From contig NZ_LMSB01000004.1 of the NCBI RefSeq assembly GCF_001428005.1, forward strand, positions 65,707-129,706: a stretch of 64,000 nt of DNA, written 5' to 3'. The notes beneath the pieces were generated by a model. It was not told the origin of the DNA. It saw only the letters and a program-made list of their open reading frames with translations, and searched no databases. The DNA is from Arthrobacter sp. Soil736 (GTDB lineage: Bacteria > Actinomycetota > Actinomycetes > Actinomycetales > Micrococcaceae). Of this stretch, positions 26,430-35,679 are shown one piece after another (positions within the stretch are counted from its first letter, which is position 1; every line of letters begins with the position of its first letter). The position numbers and the translations under genes were made by a program.

Positions 26430-26753
26430 ATGGACACTGAAACCGCCGAAGTCATCGACCATGATGTCACCACCATCACCTGCGTATGCGGTAACACCGT
26501 CGGCCAAGACGGATTGATTCAGGCCAACTCACAAGGCATCCCCGTTCACATCGGAGGAGACACCCCTATCCCCGCAGGGCTGGCCAAATGGCCGGAGGAT
26601 GAGGACCTCTACACCCTGTGTCCATCATGCGGCCGCGTGTACCGTGACACGGTCATCGAAGAGACAGGTACCGCACCCGTTGCTTTCCGGGTCGATGTCA
26701 CCGCCGGCCGAATTGCCGAGGCAATCAGAGTCCATTGGGGGCTCAGCACCTAG
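26430..26753 (+). CDS. Hypothetical protein with zinc-ribbon-like cysteines
   Basis: This encodes 107 residues. Two cysteine pairs, CVCG (about residue 18) and CPSCG (about 64), could bind one zinc. The rest is hydrophilic, with RVDVTAGRIAEAIRVHWGL at the end. No family recognised. It follows the RidA gene by 58 bases, and an AGGGGAG precedes the ATG. Confidence 0.6.
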   Translation: MDTETAEVIDHDVTTITCVCGNTVGQDGLIQANSQGIPVHIGGDTPIPAGLAKWPEDEDLYTLCPSCGRVYRDTVIEETGTAPVAFRVDVTAGRIAEAIRVHWGLST

Positions 26754-26777
26754 GTCAGACGATAACCGGGTCCAGCC

Positions 26778-27647
26778 TCATAAGGTTGCGGCTTCCTCCT
26801 CCGCCAGTCTGATCAGACGAAGTTCGTCCTCCACGGCACGGGTCGGCCAATAGTCCCTCGCCAGCTCACTTGCCTGGGTTAGATCTGCTGCCGGGAAGAG
26901 CTTGCCGAGCAGTCCGGCCGCCTGAAGCAGGGCGATCAGCACTGTGGTCCTGGCATCGGGCGTCTGGGCACCAGGCTTCGCGGGTGCAGGCGTGCCGGCA
27001 TCGGACGCCCCAGCATCTAACGTCCCGGCATCAGGCGCCCCGACATCAGTCCACCTCGCATCCGACGCCCCCACATCAGCCGCCCCGGCAACAGTCGTCC
27101 CCGCATCAACCGCCCCGGCCTCGGTCGCCGTGGAATCCGGCGCCTCGAGATCGGACGGCGCACCACTGAGTGCGGCCTCGATGTTTTTCAGGAGCGCCGC
27201 CTCCGGAGCGTGGTCCTTGTGCGGGTACCGCACGGCCCGGAACCGGCCCAAGTGCTTTTCACCGACATGTTCCACGATGCCCAGCGACGCCATTCCCTCG
27301 TAAACAAGCTGCACTTCGGCGCGACTGTCCAGCACGGAGACCCACCATTTGGGAGTGCGGGGCCGGGATTTGCCACGGATGAGCTCCAACTCGTGCTGGA
27401 ACTCTGTTTGCGGGTAGGTGCCGGTAGCCCTGACGTACTTCCCCTGCAGCCCGATTGCACCGAGCAGGTGCAGCTCGGCCAATATTGCCCCTGCCACCGT
27501 GGTCCTGAGTGCGAACACGGGAACTTCAGGTTTGCCGTTTTTGTCGTTTGTGGCCAAAAGCAGGAAAGCCTGGGGAAGGCTCAGTTCCGCCGCCTTAGCT
27601 GATTCAGCATCCATAGGATCATGGTGATGCAGTTGGGCCGCCACCAC
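26778..27647 (-). CDS. GPP34 (GOLPH3-like) domain protein with a pentapeptide-repeat insert
   Basis: This encodes up to 289 residues. The N-terminal part matches GPP34: LPQAFLLLATNDKNGKPEVP, then ELHLLGAIGLQGKYVRATGT and EKHLGRFRAVRYPHKDHAPE. The C-terminal part resumes with TTVLIALLQAAGLLGKLFPA and ends RLIRLAEEEAATL. Between them is about 70 residues of Ala/Gly/Asp repeats (GAPDA, GTLDA, GASDA) encoded by a 15-bp minisatellite. GPP34 proteins bind phosphoinositides in eukaryotes; the bacterial role is unknown. The start is uncertain: 27614 (MDAESAKAAE) is a good alternative. Confidence 0.8.
   Translation of the reverse strand: MVAAQLHHHDPMDAESAKAAELSLPQAFLLLATNDKNGKPEVPVFALRTTVAGAILAELHLLGAIGLQGKYVRATGTYPQTEFQHELELIRGKSRPRTPKWWVSVLDSRAEVQLVYEGMASLGIVEHVGEKHLGRFRAVRYPHKDHAPEAALLKNIEAALSGAPSDLEAPDSTATEAGAVDAGTTVAGAADVGASDARWTDVGAPDAGTLDAGASDAGTPAPAKPGAQTPDARTTVLIALLQAAGLLGKLFPAADLTQASELARDYWPTRAVEDELRLIRLAEEEAATL
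26995..27129. repeat. 15-bp minisatellite inside the GPP34 gene (9 units)
   Basis: Nine successive 15-base units, for example CCGGCATCAGGCGCC and CCGGCATCGGACGCC, diverged from each other by a few bases. Each codes for five residues of the GxxDA type on the minus strand. Unit length keeps the frame, so copy number can change without breaking the protein. Confidence 0.85.
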
Positions 27648-27736
27648 AATGAGGAACTACAAGCGTCCACGCCGCCGCCTGCATTGCCCTGCCGCTGGCC
27701 AGCCGCTACTGCAAGTTTGCGGCCACAGTGGGCGTC

Positions 27737-27780
27737 CGACGGCGGGACTTCCCGCCGTCGTCCGTCGGGGTTTGGTGCCG
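27737..27780. repeat. Dispersed element copy E: hairpin with short conserved flank
   Basis: Arms CGACGGCGGGA / TCCCGCCGTCG with a CT spacer at 27737-27760, then TTTGGTGCCGCT, which equals the flank of copy A. It ends directly at the stop of the IclR remnant (27782). The SDR tail is absent. Confidence 0.7.
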
Positions 27781-27781
27781 C

Positions 27782-28020
27782 TTAGGCGTCCCCCTCCAAG
27801 TGCTCCGCCGGCCTGAAACCCCATCTGGCTGACACAGCGGCAGCAGCAGCCACGACGCCGGCCGCCAGCTCATCGATCATGGATTCGGGAACACGGGTCT
27901 TGGGCGCGGACGTCGTAATGCAGCCCACCACGGCACCGTTGTAATCGCGCACCAGTGCCGAGACGCCGAAATCTTCCGGCGTGGTGTGAAGCCGGGCAGG
28001 ACCATGGAGAGTCGATCCTA
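27782..28020 (-). pseudogene. C-terminal fragment of an IclR family regulator
   Basis: The minus strand, in one frame from 28020 to the TAA at 27782, encodes GSTLHGPARLHTTPEDFGVS, then ALVRDYNGAVVGCITTSAP, VPESMIDELAAGVVAAA and ARWGFRPAEHLEGDA. This is the end of an IclR effector-binding domain. The fragment begins exactly where the HNH endonuclease gene stops, so the N-terminal DNA-binding half is missing and no start exists. It is a broken gene. Confidence 0.75.
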
Positions 28021-29448
28021 CGCCGCGGTGAACAGTGCCCAGTCGTGCAAGGGATCCACCGGTAATGGTGGCCCGGTCTCTCCGGGTCCGGCGGCACGTG
28101 CAAGTACCTCCGGCCAGTATGGTGATTCCCAGTCTTGTTGTTCGCTGGGATAGGAGCGCCCGGCGGGCGAGATCCAGCCGGGTGGCCGGTCCCTGGTGGC
28201 GTCAACCGGCCTCCATGCTGTCGCGTGTCTGAGCCGGTGGTGCCTCGGGCATGGCTGACCCAGATTGGTGATGCCGGTGCCGCCTCCCTCGGACCAAGCC
28301 AGCAGATGGTCCGCTTCGTTGTCCAAGGAATGGTTGTTGCAGCCGGGAAAAGGGCACCGGCCATCCCGAAGCCGCAACCATTGGCGCATCGCCTTCGGAA
28401 TCCGGTAGCTGGTGCGTCCAATCTCCAGCGGCGCTCCGCTACGCGGATCGGTCAGCACACGCAGGAACGATCCGGCGCCATCCCCAACAAGCCGGCGGGC
28501 CATGCTCGGCGGAACGGGACCGTACCCATCCAGCGTGGCCGGTTCCGTCACGGCGCCCAGAAGCGACAACACGGGAACGGTCACCAAAACCTGCGCCTTG
28601 GGTGACGGAGTTCCTTCGGCCACCCCCACTAGCAGCCAGTCAGCGGCGACGTCTGCACGGAGCTGGGGCAGGGTCCGGGATTCGGCCGGCCCCTGCAGGG
28701 CACGCGCCGCTTCCGTGGCACGGGACCAAACAGCCGCTGCCACATCCGCAGTCACGTAGGCCGAGAGCCAGGCCATGCCGTCCCGGTCCGGGACATATTC
28801 CAGCCGACGATCCTCCACACCCTTGCGGTGACGCGACTCGATGCTTACAGGATGGTGCCGCTCACGCCAGCTGCGCGCTTTGGCGCGGAACCTGCCCGGC
28901 ACCAGCTCCCCTGCCGCGCAGCCACGCGCAGCAAAGGGTGATTCGGGGTCCAGGAAATGAGCCTCCAAGGCAGCGGCCGCGGCGGGGTCCAGACCGGATG
29001 TTTCATCACACATCACACGCGCGTGCTGCCATGAAATGCTCCCTGCACGCAGCGCAGCGAGAGTCAGTGGCAACCCGGTGGTCAGGGTGGCTGACTCCGC
29101 CAGGAGCGCCGCTGCCGATCTTTCACTCACAGTCAGGACACAGGCCACCTCTGCTGTCACCGCCATTTCCTGGGCGGTGCGCTCCTGCGGGGAAACGGCC
29201 GGGGACGCCATGGCTGCAGCAGCGTGGGTATATCCGGCGGCAAAGTGCACTTTCAGCGCGGCCAGCCTGGCTTCGATGCTGCCCACCTCGGCCATACCGT
29301 CCAGGCACGCGTCCGCTTCGTCCTGAAGCGGGTCAGCACCAACCGGGGCCAGGGTCCCGTCCGCGCGACCGGCACATTCAGCCAACGCAGCAAGGGAGGC
29401 CTTCATGGCCTCCAACGTCTCCGCAACGGCTTTGCATTCCATACCCAC
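28018..29448 (-). CDS. HNH endonuclease with DUF222 domain (13E12 family)
   Basis: This encodes 476 residues. The long DUF222 region (LTLAALRAGSISWQHARVMC) covers the first 350 residues. The HNH nuclease follows: CPFPGCNNHSLDNEADHLLA, then WSEGGGTGITNLGQPCPRHH and RLRH, with the zinc cysteines and catalytic histidine present. Mycobacterial 13E12-type proteins are multi-copy and often sit at recombination junctions. Here the stop codon abuts an IclR gene fragment, consistent with a rearrangement. The biological target is unknown. Confidence 0.92.
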   Translation of the reverse strand: MGMECKAVAETLEAMKASLAALAECAGRADGTLAPVGADPLQDEADACLDGMAEVGSIEARLAALKVHFAAGYTHAAAAMASPAVSPQERTAQEMAVTAEVACVLTVSERSAAALLAESATLTTGLPLTLAALRAGSISWQHARVMCDETSGLDPAAAAALEAHFLDPESPFAARGCAAGELVPGRFRAKARSWRERHHPVSIESRHRKGVEDRRLEYVPDRDGMAWLSAYVTADVAAAVWSRATEAARALQGPAESRTLPQLRADVAADWLLVGVAEGTPSPKAQVLVTVPVLSLLGAVTEPATLDGYGPVPPSMARRLVGDGAGSFLRVLTDPRSGAPLEIGRTSYRIPKAMRQWLRLRDGRCPFPGCNNHSLDNEADHLLAWSEGGGTGITNLGQPCPRHHRLRHATAWRPVDATRDRPPGWISPAGRSYPSEQQDWESPYWPEVLARAAGPGETGPPLPVDPLHDWALFTAA

Positions 29449-29500
29449 AGCATGACAGCAGCCACTGACATTAACGCCGGCGTCAGAGTTGCAGGCAAAG

Positions 29501-30385
29501 TCAGCCTTCCAGGATCTCCCTGATCCCGAACTCTCCCACAGCGAACATCCGCGGATTATCGTCGGAGTTGCTCAGCATGGCAGTGGACAGGATGAGAGCC
29601 CAGCCCCGGGCCCTCATCCAGGTGTCCCTTTCCACTGCGGAGCCAAAGGCGCCCATGAAGCGGTGGCGGGCGCCGGCGTCGAACATCAGCCACCCCACCG
29701 CAAGATCAACAGCCGGGTCCCCCGCCCCGACGTCGCCGAAATCGATGACGCCTGCCAGCGAGCCGTCGTCCGCCAGCAGGATATTGCCCGGGTGAAGATC
29801 CCCGTGGAGCATCATCGCCGGGCCATCCCAGGCTTTAGCGTCACAGGCCTGCGCCCACGCCGCTTTCAGCGCTGCGGCCTGCGGGTAGCGTTCGCGGTCC
29901 CCGAGCCGTTCCACCACCCCAGAGTCACGGTTCGTCAGGGGCACGCCGCGGAAAGGATTCACCGGGACGCCGGTTTCGGCGGGCACGTGGAGGGACAGGA
30001 GGAAATCGGCCAGGCCTTCAGCGGCCGGCCCGCGGTCTGCTGGGCCGACGTCGGCCGCGGCCGTTCCGGGGACCCACCGCACTATGCTCCACGGCCAAGG
30101 ATAGTCCGACGTCGGCCGGCCGGCATGGACCGGGACAGGAACCGGAACCGGGGAGCGGCGGGCTATGTCGGGAAGGTAGCGCCGCTCATGCAGTATGAGC
30201 GAAACGGCCTCCGCCCTGCGCGGCAGCCTGATGGCCAGGTCGTCGCCGATCCGGAAGGTCGCGTTGTCCCAGCCATTCGCGACCCGCGCTAAAGGACGAT
30301 CGCCGAGGTCGGGCCGCTGGTCCCGGACGAGGCACTGGACGACGGTGTCACTCACTTCCACCGTTGCCGGTGGCATTCCCGCCAT
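29501..30385 (-). CDS. Aminoglycoside phosphotransferase family protein
   Basis: This encodes 294 residues of the APH/choline-kinase fold. The nucleotide-binding part includes VANGWDNATFRIGDDLAIRL and ERRYLPDIARR. The catalytic loop is MMLHGDLHPGNILL and the metal-binding motif is VIDFGDVGAGDPAVDLA. The substrate may be an antibiotic, an amino sugar or a metabolite; the sequence cannot decide. Close relatives are common in actinobacteria as accessory genes. Confidence 0.9.
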   Translation of the reverse strand: MAGMPPATVEVSDTVVQCLVRDQRPDLGDRPLARVANGWDNATFRIGDDLAIRLPRRAEAVSLILHERRYLPDIARRSPVPVPVPVHAGRPTSDYPWPWSIVRWVPGTAAADVGPADRGPAAEGLADFLLSLHVPAETGVPVNPFRGVPLTNRDSGVVERLGDRERYPQAAALKAAWAQACDAKAWDGPAMMLHGDLHPGNILLADDGSLAGVIDFGDVGAGDPAVDLAVGWLMFDAGARHRFMGAFGSAVERDTWMRARGWALILSTAMLSNSDDNPRMFAVGEFGIREILEG

Positions 30386-30622
30386 TCAGAGGTCCGCCTT
30401 CCTTGTCCCTGCGATGTAATCCGGCCCTTCCCTTGTCCGAATATAGTTCAAGATCCCGAGAGCAGATGGGGCGCGGAACGTGGTCAGCGTCGACCAGCCA
30501 AAGGTGACCGACGCGGGGACTGTGACTAACACGGTGTTGCGACGCAATGAGTCCCGGCATGCACTCGTAGGGACGGACGTATAGATAAGCTCCAGCCCGT
30601 GCTGGAGGAATTAGAAACAGAC

Positions 30623-30645
30623 GACGGCGGGGACCGCCCGCCGTC
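30623..30645 (-). terminator. Hairpin terminator of the 30652 gene
   Basis: Arms GACGGCGGG / CCCGCCGTC around a 5-base loop lie seven bases after the stop of the minus-strand membrane protein gene. On that strand the stem is followed by a T-rich stretch (TCGTCTGTTTCT). The same GACGGCGGG core is used in the dispersed element copies. Confidence 0.7.
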
Positions 30646-30651
30646 ATGGGC

Positions 30652-30999
30652 TTAAGTAAAGCTGGCTGCTCGAGGCGCTTCAACGAGGGCCAGTTGGCCG
30701 GTGGTGTCAGGGACGCCAGGAAACTGCACCTGCGGGGCCTCAGCAGCGGCCGCCGGCGACTCCTGCCCAGAGCGCATGCGAAGAAGTGCGACCGCGGAAA
30801 TGAGGAACCAGGCGATATTGGTGACCACGGACGGCCATGCTTCGTGGAAGGCACCATTGATAATGAAGGCACAAGCACCCAGGAGATTCGAGGTCTGGAA
30901 GCCCTTGCCAGCCTTCAGCCACCCCATGGACACAGCCAGGTACGCACTGAGTATCGCAACCGCGCCTGCCCAGCCGGAAATTTCAAACAGCAGTTCCAT
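30652..30999 (-). CDS. CBU_0592-like small membrane protein
   Basis: This encodes 115 residues with three hydrophobic segments: ISGWAGAVAILSAYLAVSMG, then FQTSNLLGACAFIINGAFH and VVTNIAWFLISAVALLRM. This is the arrangement of the CBU_0592 family, function unknown. A proline/alanine-rich cytoplasmic tail follows. AAAGGA precedes the ATG. It is divergent from the LysR gene at 31273. Confidence 0.82.
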   Translation of the reverse strand: MELLFEISGWAGAVAILSAYLAVSMGWLKAGKGFQTSNLLGACAFIINGAFHEAWPSVVTNIAWFLISAVALLRMRSGQESPAAAAEAPQVQFPGVPDTTGQLALVEAPRAASFT

Positions 31000-31272
31000 G
31001 ATGTCCTTTCAGGGGTGATGTCCGGGTGCCATCCGCTGGTCGGAGTGAACAGATGTCGGGCTACAGTTACGTGTTTCACAAGAGGCTATTGCCGAATGGA
31101 TCAGGCATTGCTGGACCAGCGTTTGTCAGCCGTCCGCGCGAGGCCTTCATTCGTTTGGACCGCCAAGCTGAATTTCCGCTGCCGGCCTTTTGACTTTCAA
31201 GAGCAATTATGAGGACGACATGACTGTAGATCAATTGCATTCCTCTGAAGATGTGGTTTAGAACTACTTAAC

Positions 31273-32196
31273 ATGGATATTGATCCGCGCCGGCTGCGAG
31301 TTCTCCTTGCCGTTGCCCGCACAGGCGGAGTGCTCGCCGCGGCTGACGAACTGGGGATTACGCCCTCGGCCGTGTCCCAGCAGCTCAACAAGTTAGAGGA
31401 CGAGACGGGGCATGCGCTGGTGGTGCGCACACCCAAAGGCTCGGTTTTGACACCCGCCGGCCTGGCCGTTGCAGAAGCCGGCGAAGAGATCGAACGCGCA
31501 CTCAGCGTCGCCCGCGCCCGGATAGAGGGCGGGGCCAAGGTCGCAGGGGTGGTGCGGGTAGGCGGATTCACCAGCTTTGTCCGCACGGTGGTGATCCCGC
31601 GCCTGCCCGAGTGGCGCATCCGGTACCCGCAATTGCAGATCCGGATGGTTGAAGACGACTTCCCTGCCTTGTTACGCCTTCTCCGGCAGCGCGCGCTCGA
31701 CGCCGTTGTGGTCGAGCTCGATTCGATGACGGCCGGCCAACGTTCACTTTCCGCCGGAATGATCGAGGAGCCCCTACTGGACGAGCCCTGGAAACTGGTG
31801 GTTCCCGCGGGTGCACTGCTCACCACCGAGAACATCGACCTTAGCCATCTGCCGCTTCCGTGGCTCGGCGTCGACTCCTCAGCCGCCAACGCTTCGGTGC
31901 TCGGTCGGATCCGTCAGTCCACGGGCGCCCAGGTGGAAACGGTGCATCAGTACCAGGAAACGCTGACCGCACTGGCACTCGTCGCGGCGGGCGAGGGTGT
32001 CGCCATCGTACCCACCTTGGCGTTGAGCGGCGTCAGCCATGACGGGGTGGACGTCCTGGACGTCCCTGGACTGGGCACGCGACGCATCGTACTGCGACGG
32101 TTCGACCGGCGGCGGTCGGCCAGCATGCCCGTGGACACAGTCGCGCGCCTTCTACGGGAATCGGCGGCGGCGTTCGACACGCGGTCGACATCCTGA
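31273..32196 (+). CDS. LysR family transcriptional regulator
   Basis: This encodes 307 residues. The DNA-binding domain reads VLLAVARTGGVLAAADELGI, then TPSAVSQQLNKLEDETG. An effector domain follows (VGGFTSFVRTVVIPRLPEWR). No Shine-Dalgarno sequence is evident before the ATG, so translation may be leaderless or weak. It is divergent from the CBU_0592-like gene (273-base gap with no other gene). Hairpin element G follows its stop. Target genes are unknown. Confidence 0.9.
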   Translation: MDIDPRRLRVLLAVARTGGVLAAADELGITPSAVSQQLNKLEDETGHALVVRTPKGSVLTPAGLAVAEAGEEIERALSVARARIEGGAKVAGVVRVGGFTSFVRTVVIPRLPEWRIRYPQLQIRMVEDDFPALLRLLRQRALDAVVVELDSMTAGQRSLSAGMIEEPLLDEPWKLVVPAGALLTTENIDLSHLPLPWLGVDSSAANASVLGRIRQSTGAQVETVHQYQETLTALALVAAGEGVAIVPTLALSGVSHDGVDVLDVPGLGTRRIVLRRFDRRRSASMPVDTVARLLRESAAAFDTRSTS

Positions 32197-32246
32197 CCGG
32201 CCTGTTCGGGGCAGTCCCGCCGAACAGGCGCGTTCGGGAGTGAGCG

Positions 32247-32320
32247 GACGACGGCGGGACGTCCCGCCGTCGTCGGCTTGCCCTTACGCGAGGTGCTTTA
32301 CAGGGCCGACCAGCCGCCGA
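32247..32320. repeat. Dispersed element copy G: palindrome plus degenerate SDR 3' end
   Basis: A perfect 28-nt palindrome with 13-base arms (GACGACGGCGGGA) is followed by TCGGCTTGCCCTTACG, then a decayed form of the SDR terminus at 32299-32320 (TTACAGGGCCGACCAGCCGC). It lies between the LysR gene and the convergent gene 32385-32690. The functional SDR that it matches starts only 500 bases further on. Confidence 0.75.
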
Positions 32321-32384
32321 GTGGGGACGGCGGGCTTGAAGTTGCGGCCAACTCATCCGGCGGGGACCACCGGATTCTCAGCGG

Positions 32385-32690
32385 TCAGCCCGCGCCCTGG
32401 CCCTCACGGGCCACCTCCTCCAGAATCCTGGCTGTCGGCGACTCCGTCATCAGCTGCCCTATCACCTCCGGTTTGTCCCACACCTCGCTGCGGAGCCGTT
32501 CCAGAAAGACGGTCGCAGCATCCTGGGTGTCGAAGTCAAGGAGCACGGCCACGCTGTTCTGGTCGTCTGTATCCCGGAACAGGCGGACAGACCTGGCGCC
32601 CGCGGCGGCGCGGCCTGCAGGATCCGTATCGAATACTTTCTTGAAAGCCTCATAGTCCCGGACCGGATAGCTGATCTGCAAGGTGAACAT
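32385..32690 (-). CDS. Hypothetical protein, dimeric alpha+beta-barrel-like
   Basis: This encodes 101 residues. MFTLQISYPVRDYEAFKKVF, then RLFRDTDDQNSVAVLLDFDT and AATVFLERLRSEVW follow the beta-alpha-beta pattern of small cyclase/ABM-like proteins. No catalytic residues can be assigned. AAAGGA precedes the ATG. It stands alone between element G and the SDR gene. Confidence 0.7.
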   Translation of the reverse strand: MFTLQISYPVRDYEAFKKVFDTDPAGRAAAGARSVRLFRDTDDQNSVAVLLDFDTQDAATVFLERLRSEVWDKPEVIGQLMTESPTARILEEVAREGQGAG

Positions 32691-32813
32691 CGTCGTTCCT
32701 TTCCCTCGGGCTGTGTCAGGTCAAAGATAGGCCTTCCAGCGTCATCCCGGTAGGGCCGAAGGGCGGCCTTGAAGCGGTGCCGCGTTGCCCTTCTGGCGCG
32801 TGTATCCGCTCCC

Positions 32814-33593
<780 letters not shown>

Positions 33594-33635
33594 GATGTCC
33601 TTCCAGACGTTGACGGAGTTGATGCCGTCCACCTT

Positions 33636-33652
33636 ATGACACCCTGTGTCAT
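33636..33652. promoter_or_regulatory. TetR operator, perfect palindrome
   Basis: ATGACAC-CCT-GTGTCAT: perfect 7-base arms around three bases, lying between the SDR start (33593) and the TetR start (33662). The site ends ten bases before the TetR start codon, so binding would block its own transcription and that of the SDR. Confidence 0.75.
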
Positions 33653-33661
33653 TATTTAAGG

Positions 33662-34276
33662 GTGAATACTGGTGGGATGCCTTCGGATGCTTTGAAGCCC
33701 GCGCGCTCCACCGGGCGTCCGGTGACGATTGATCCCGACGCCGTCGCCGCCGTTGCGCTGCGCCTGTTCGCCGAGCGCGGCTACGAGCAGACCTCCATGG
33801 AGGACATCGCGCGCGAGGCCGGGATCGGGCGCAAGAGCCTGTACCGCTACTTCTCCAGCAAGGCCGAGCTCGTCTGGGGCGGCATGGAGCCGGTGATCGA
33901 GGCCTCCGGCCGGGTTTTGGATTCAGCCGGCGCTCATGGCGCTTTCGACGGCGACGTGCTGGCGGGGCTGCGCGAGGCGGCGATCGCCGGGGTTTCCGTT
34001 CTGCCTGACCTCGCGGTCACGCGCGGCCGGCTGCGCCTGATTGCCGAGCACCCCGAACTGGCAAGCCGCAGCTACGAGTCGCTGGCGCCGCAGCGGGAGC
34101 GGACGCGGGCTTATCTGGTTTCGGCTGGCGTCGGCGAGGACGTTGCTGGGTATCTGTGCGCTGCGTTCATCGGCGCGACGTTCGAGGCCTGGATGCGGTG
34201 GGCCGCCGGGACGGACCCGGATCCGGCGCCTTATTTGGCGGCGGCTGTGGGCGTGATGCGGGTGCCGGCCGTATAG
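33662..34276 (+). CDS. TetR family transcriptional regulator
   Basis: This encodes 204 residues. DNA-binding domain: [20 protein letters not shown], then [20 protein letters not shown]. The effector domain with [18 protein letters not shown] resembles the MftR-type regulators associated with mycofactocin and SDR enzymes. GTG at 33662 is used; an ATG six codons in (MPSDALKP) is an alternative. It probably represses itself and the SDR through the palindrome at 33636-33652. Confidence 0.9.
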   Translation: MNTGGMPSDALKPARSTGRPVTIDPDAVAAVALRLFAERGYEQTSMEDIAREAGIGRKSLYRYFSSKAELVWGGMEPVIEASGRVLDSAGAHGAFDGDVLAGLREAAIAGVSVLPDLAVTRGRLRLIAEHPELASRSYESLAPQRERTRAYLVSAGVGEDVAGYLCAAFIGATFEAWMRWAAGTDPDPAPYLAAAVGVMRVPAV

Positions 34277-34407
34277 CCCAAGAGCCGAGACCTTGCTCAA
34301 GTAGTTCTGTGGCCCGACGACGGGTATCCACATCATGCACGTTGCATGGTGGCGCCGCTAGGCTGCTTGCTGTCGCTGCGCGTGATGCCGTCATCTGGCG
34401 GGGCGGC

Positions 34408-35502
34408 TCACTGTCTCAATTCCTTTTCGGCCCGTTCCGCGAGGACGGCGATGGCCAGGGAGAAGCGGCCAGGTAACGGAGACAATGCCAGACGGAGCCA
34501 GATGGCGTCCGAGTACGCATCGAACCGGCCCGGACTGACGTGCAGTTCCTCGGCGGCGGCCAGCACCTGAGTGTGAGCCGTCAGATATCGTGCGGGCGTC
34601 ATGCGGTTATTTCGTAGATGAAGCTCCAGATGGACGTCCAGGCCGGCCAGATCCCGGGCGGCCTCGTGTCGGGCCGTACTGTCGAAGTCCAGCAATCCGG
34701 GCGGGATGTCGCCGTCAGGAACGATGATTTGCTTGTCGTAAAGGTCTCCGTGGGCCCATACCAGCGGATCCGGTGCCGTCCGAAGCAGGTTCATGGCCAC
34801 CTGCTCTGCAGCGGTGCGCAAGGCATCGCGCTGAGACGACAACTCCGGGACGTTTTCATTGTGCCGCAACCAGTCGTCCACCCGTCGACACATTTTCGTG
34901 GCTTCCCACTCTGGTGAACGGAGCGGAAGGCTGTCGAGAACGCTTTGCGCTGCGGGACCATAGGAGCCGTTCAGTTCCGCGACCCAGGCGCGCGACCATT
35001 TCTCCCACGCCCTGGCGAACGCTTCATCGCAGACGGCGGCGTCCTCCCGGCCCAGCTCGTTCAGAGTCTGTCCCGCGATGGCGCTGAAAACGATGACGTC
35101 CTCCTGGGAGCTCTGACGGAGGATTCTGGGTGTTGTGAAGTTGCCGGCGTCCAGTAGGACGTCCATTTGTGCGCAGCGCTCGGCCGGTACGACGGCGCCG
35201 CCTGGCCCGAAAATCTTTATGTAGCGGCCCTCCGCCCGGACGACCGCCTGGTGGTAGGGCCAGTACGAAATCAATTCCCCCTGCTGCGCTTCCCCCCGCA
35301 AGGCGGGCAGTCCCGGATCGTCCAACGGGATAAGTTCGAACTGCCCGTGACGCAGATGAGCTCCCCGGACACCGGGCCGTCCCGGAGTCCGGACCTCCAG
35401 TACAAATTCTCCTGGTGTCTTGTCTGGCCATGCCCGCTGAATCAGCCATGATGTACCGGTGTCGTCGTCGGCAGACGCTGGAACGGGGGAGGGCCAGTCC
35501 AT
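34408..35502 (-). CDS. APH-fold phosphotransferase, paralogue of the 55064 gene
   Basis: This encodes 364 residues from MDWPSPVPASADDDTGTSWL. This start aligns with MNWHPPVPSR of the paralogue at 55064, and the two share WLIQRAW/WLVSRAW. The kinase part has VWAHGDLYDKQIIV (catalytic HGD) and GLLDFDSTARHEA (DFD), then LDVHLELHLRNN. The substrate is unknown. No Shine-Dalgarno is visible; the start codon lies inside a 30-base inverted repeat. It is 178 bases downstream of a heterodimeric ABC exporter on the same strand. Confidence 0.85.
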   Translation of the reverse strand: MDWPSPVPASADDDTGTSWLIQRAWPDKTPGEFVLEVRTPGRPGVRGAHLRHGQFELIPLDDPGLPALRGEAQQGELISYWPYHQAVVRAEGRYIKIFGPGGAVVPAERCAQMDVLLDAGNFTTPRILRQSSQEDVIVFSAIAGQTLNELGREDAAVCDEAFARAWEKWSRAWVAELNGSYGPAAQSVLDSLPLRSPEWEATKMCRRVDDWLRHNENVPELSSQRDALRTAAEQVAMNLLRTAPDPLVWAHGDLYDKQIIVPDGDIPPGLLDFDSTARHEAARDLAGLDVHLELHLRNNRMTPARYLTAHTQVLAAAEELHVSPGRFDAYSDAIWLRLALSPLPGRFSLAIAVLAERAEKELRQ

Positions 35503-35523
35503 GGAATCAATTCCATGGACTGG
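35494..35523. promoter_or_regulatory. 30-base inverted repeat over the start of the phosphotransferase gene
   Basis: Perfect arms of 14 bases (CCAGTCCATGGAAT and its complement) flank two bases. The right half of the message would fold over the ATG at 35502. It could be a translational switch or a repressor site. Each arm contains an ATG in CCATGG. Confidence 0.6.
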
Positions 35524-35679
35524 CGGAGGCGCCAGCCAGTGGTACGACACAGTGGAGTGATGCGTTCCAGGCGTACCGTGCCGCCCCCGAACGGTAGACA
35601 GCCATGCTCCGTCCATCCATGCCCCCTCCTCCCTATAACCAGCCGCGCTCGCAACCCTCTGCTTTCGAGACGACCGTCC

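Noticed and set aside
31197..31889. Minus-strand frame opposite the LysR gene
   Set aside because: Serine/arginine-rich shadow of a conserved regulator.
8856..32320. A CRISPR array suggested by recurring palindromes
   Set aside because: Copies lie kilobases apart with genes between and no regular spacers or cas genes.
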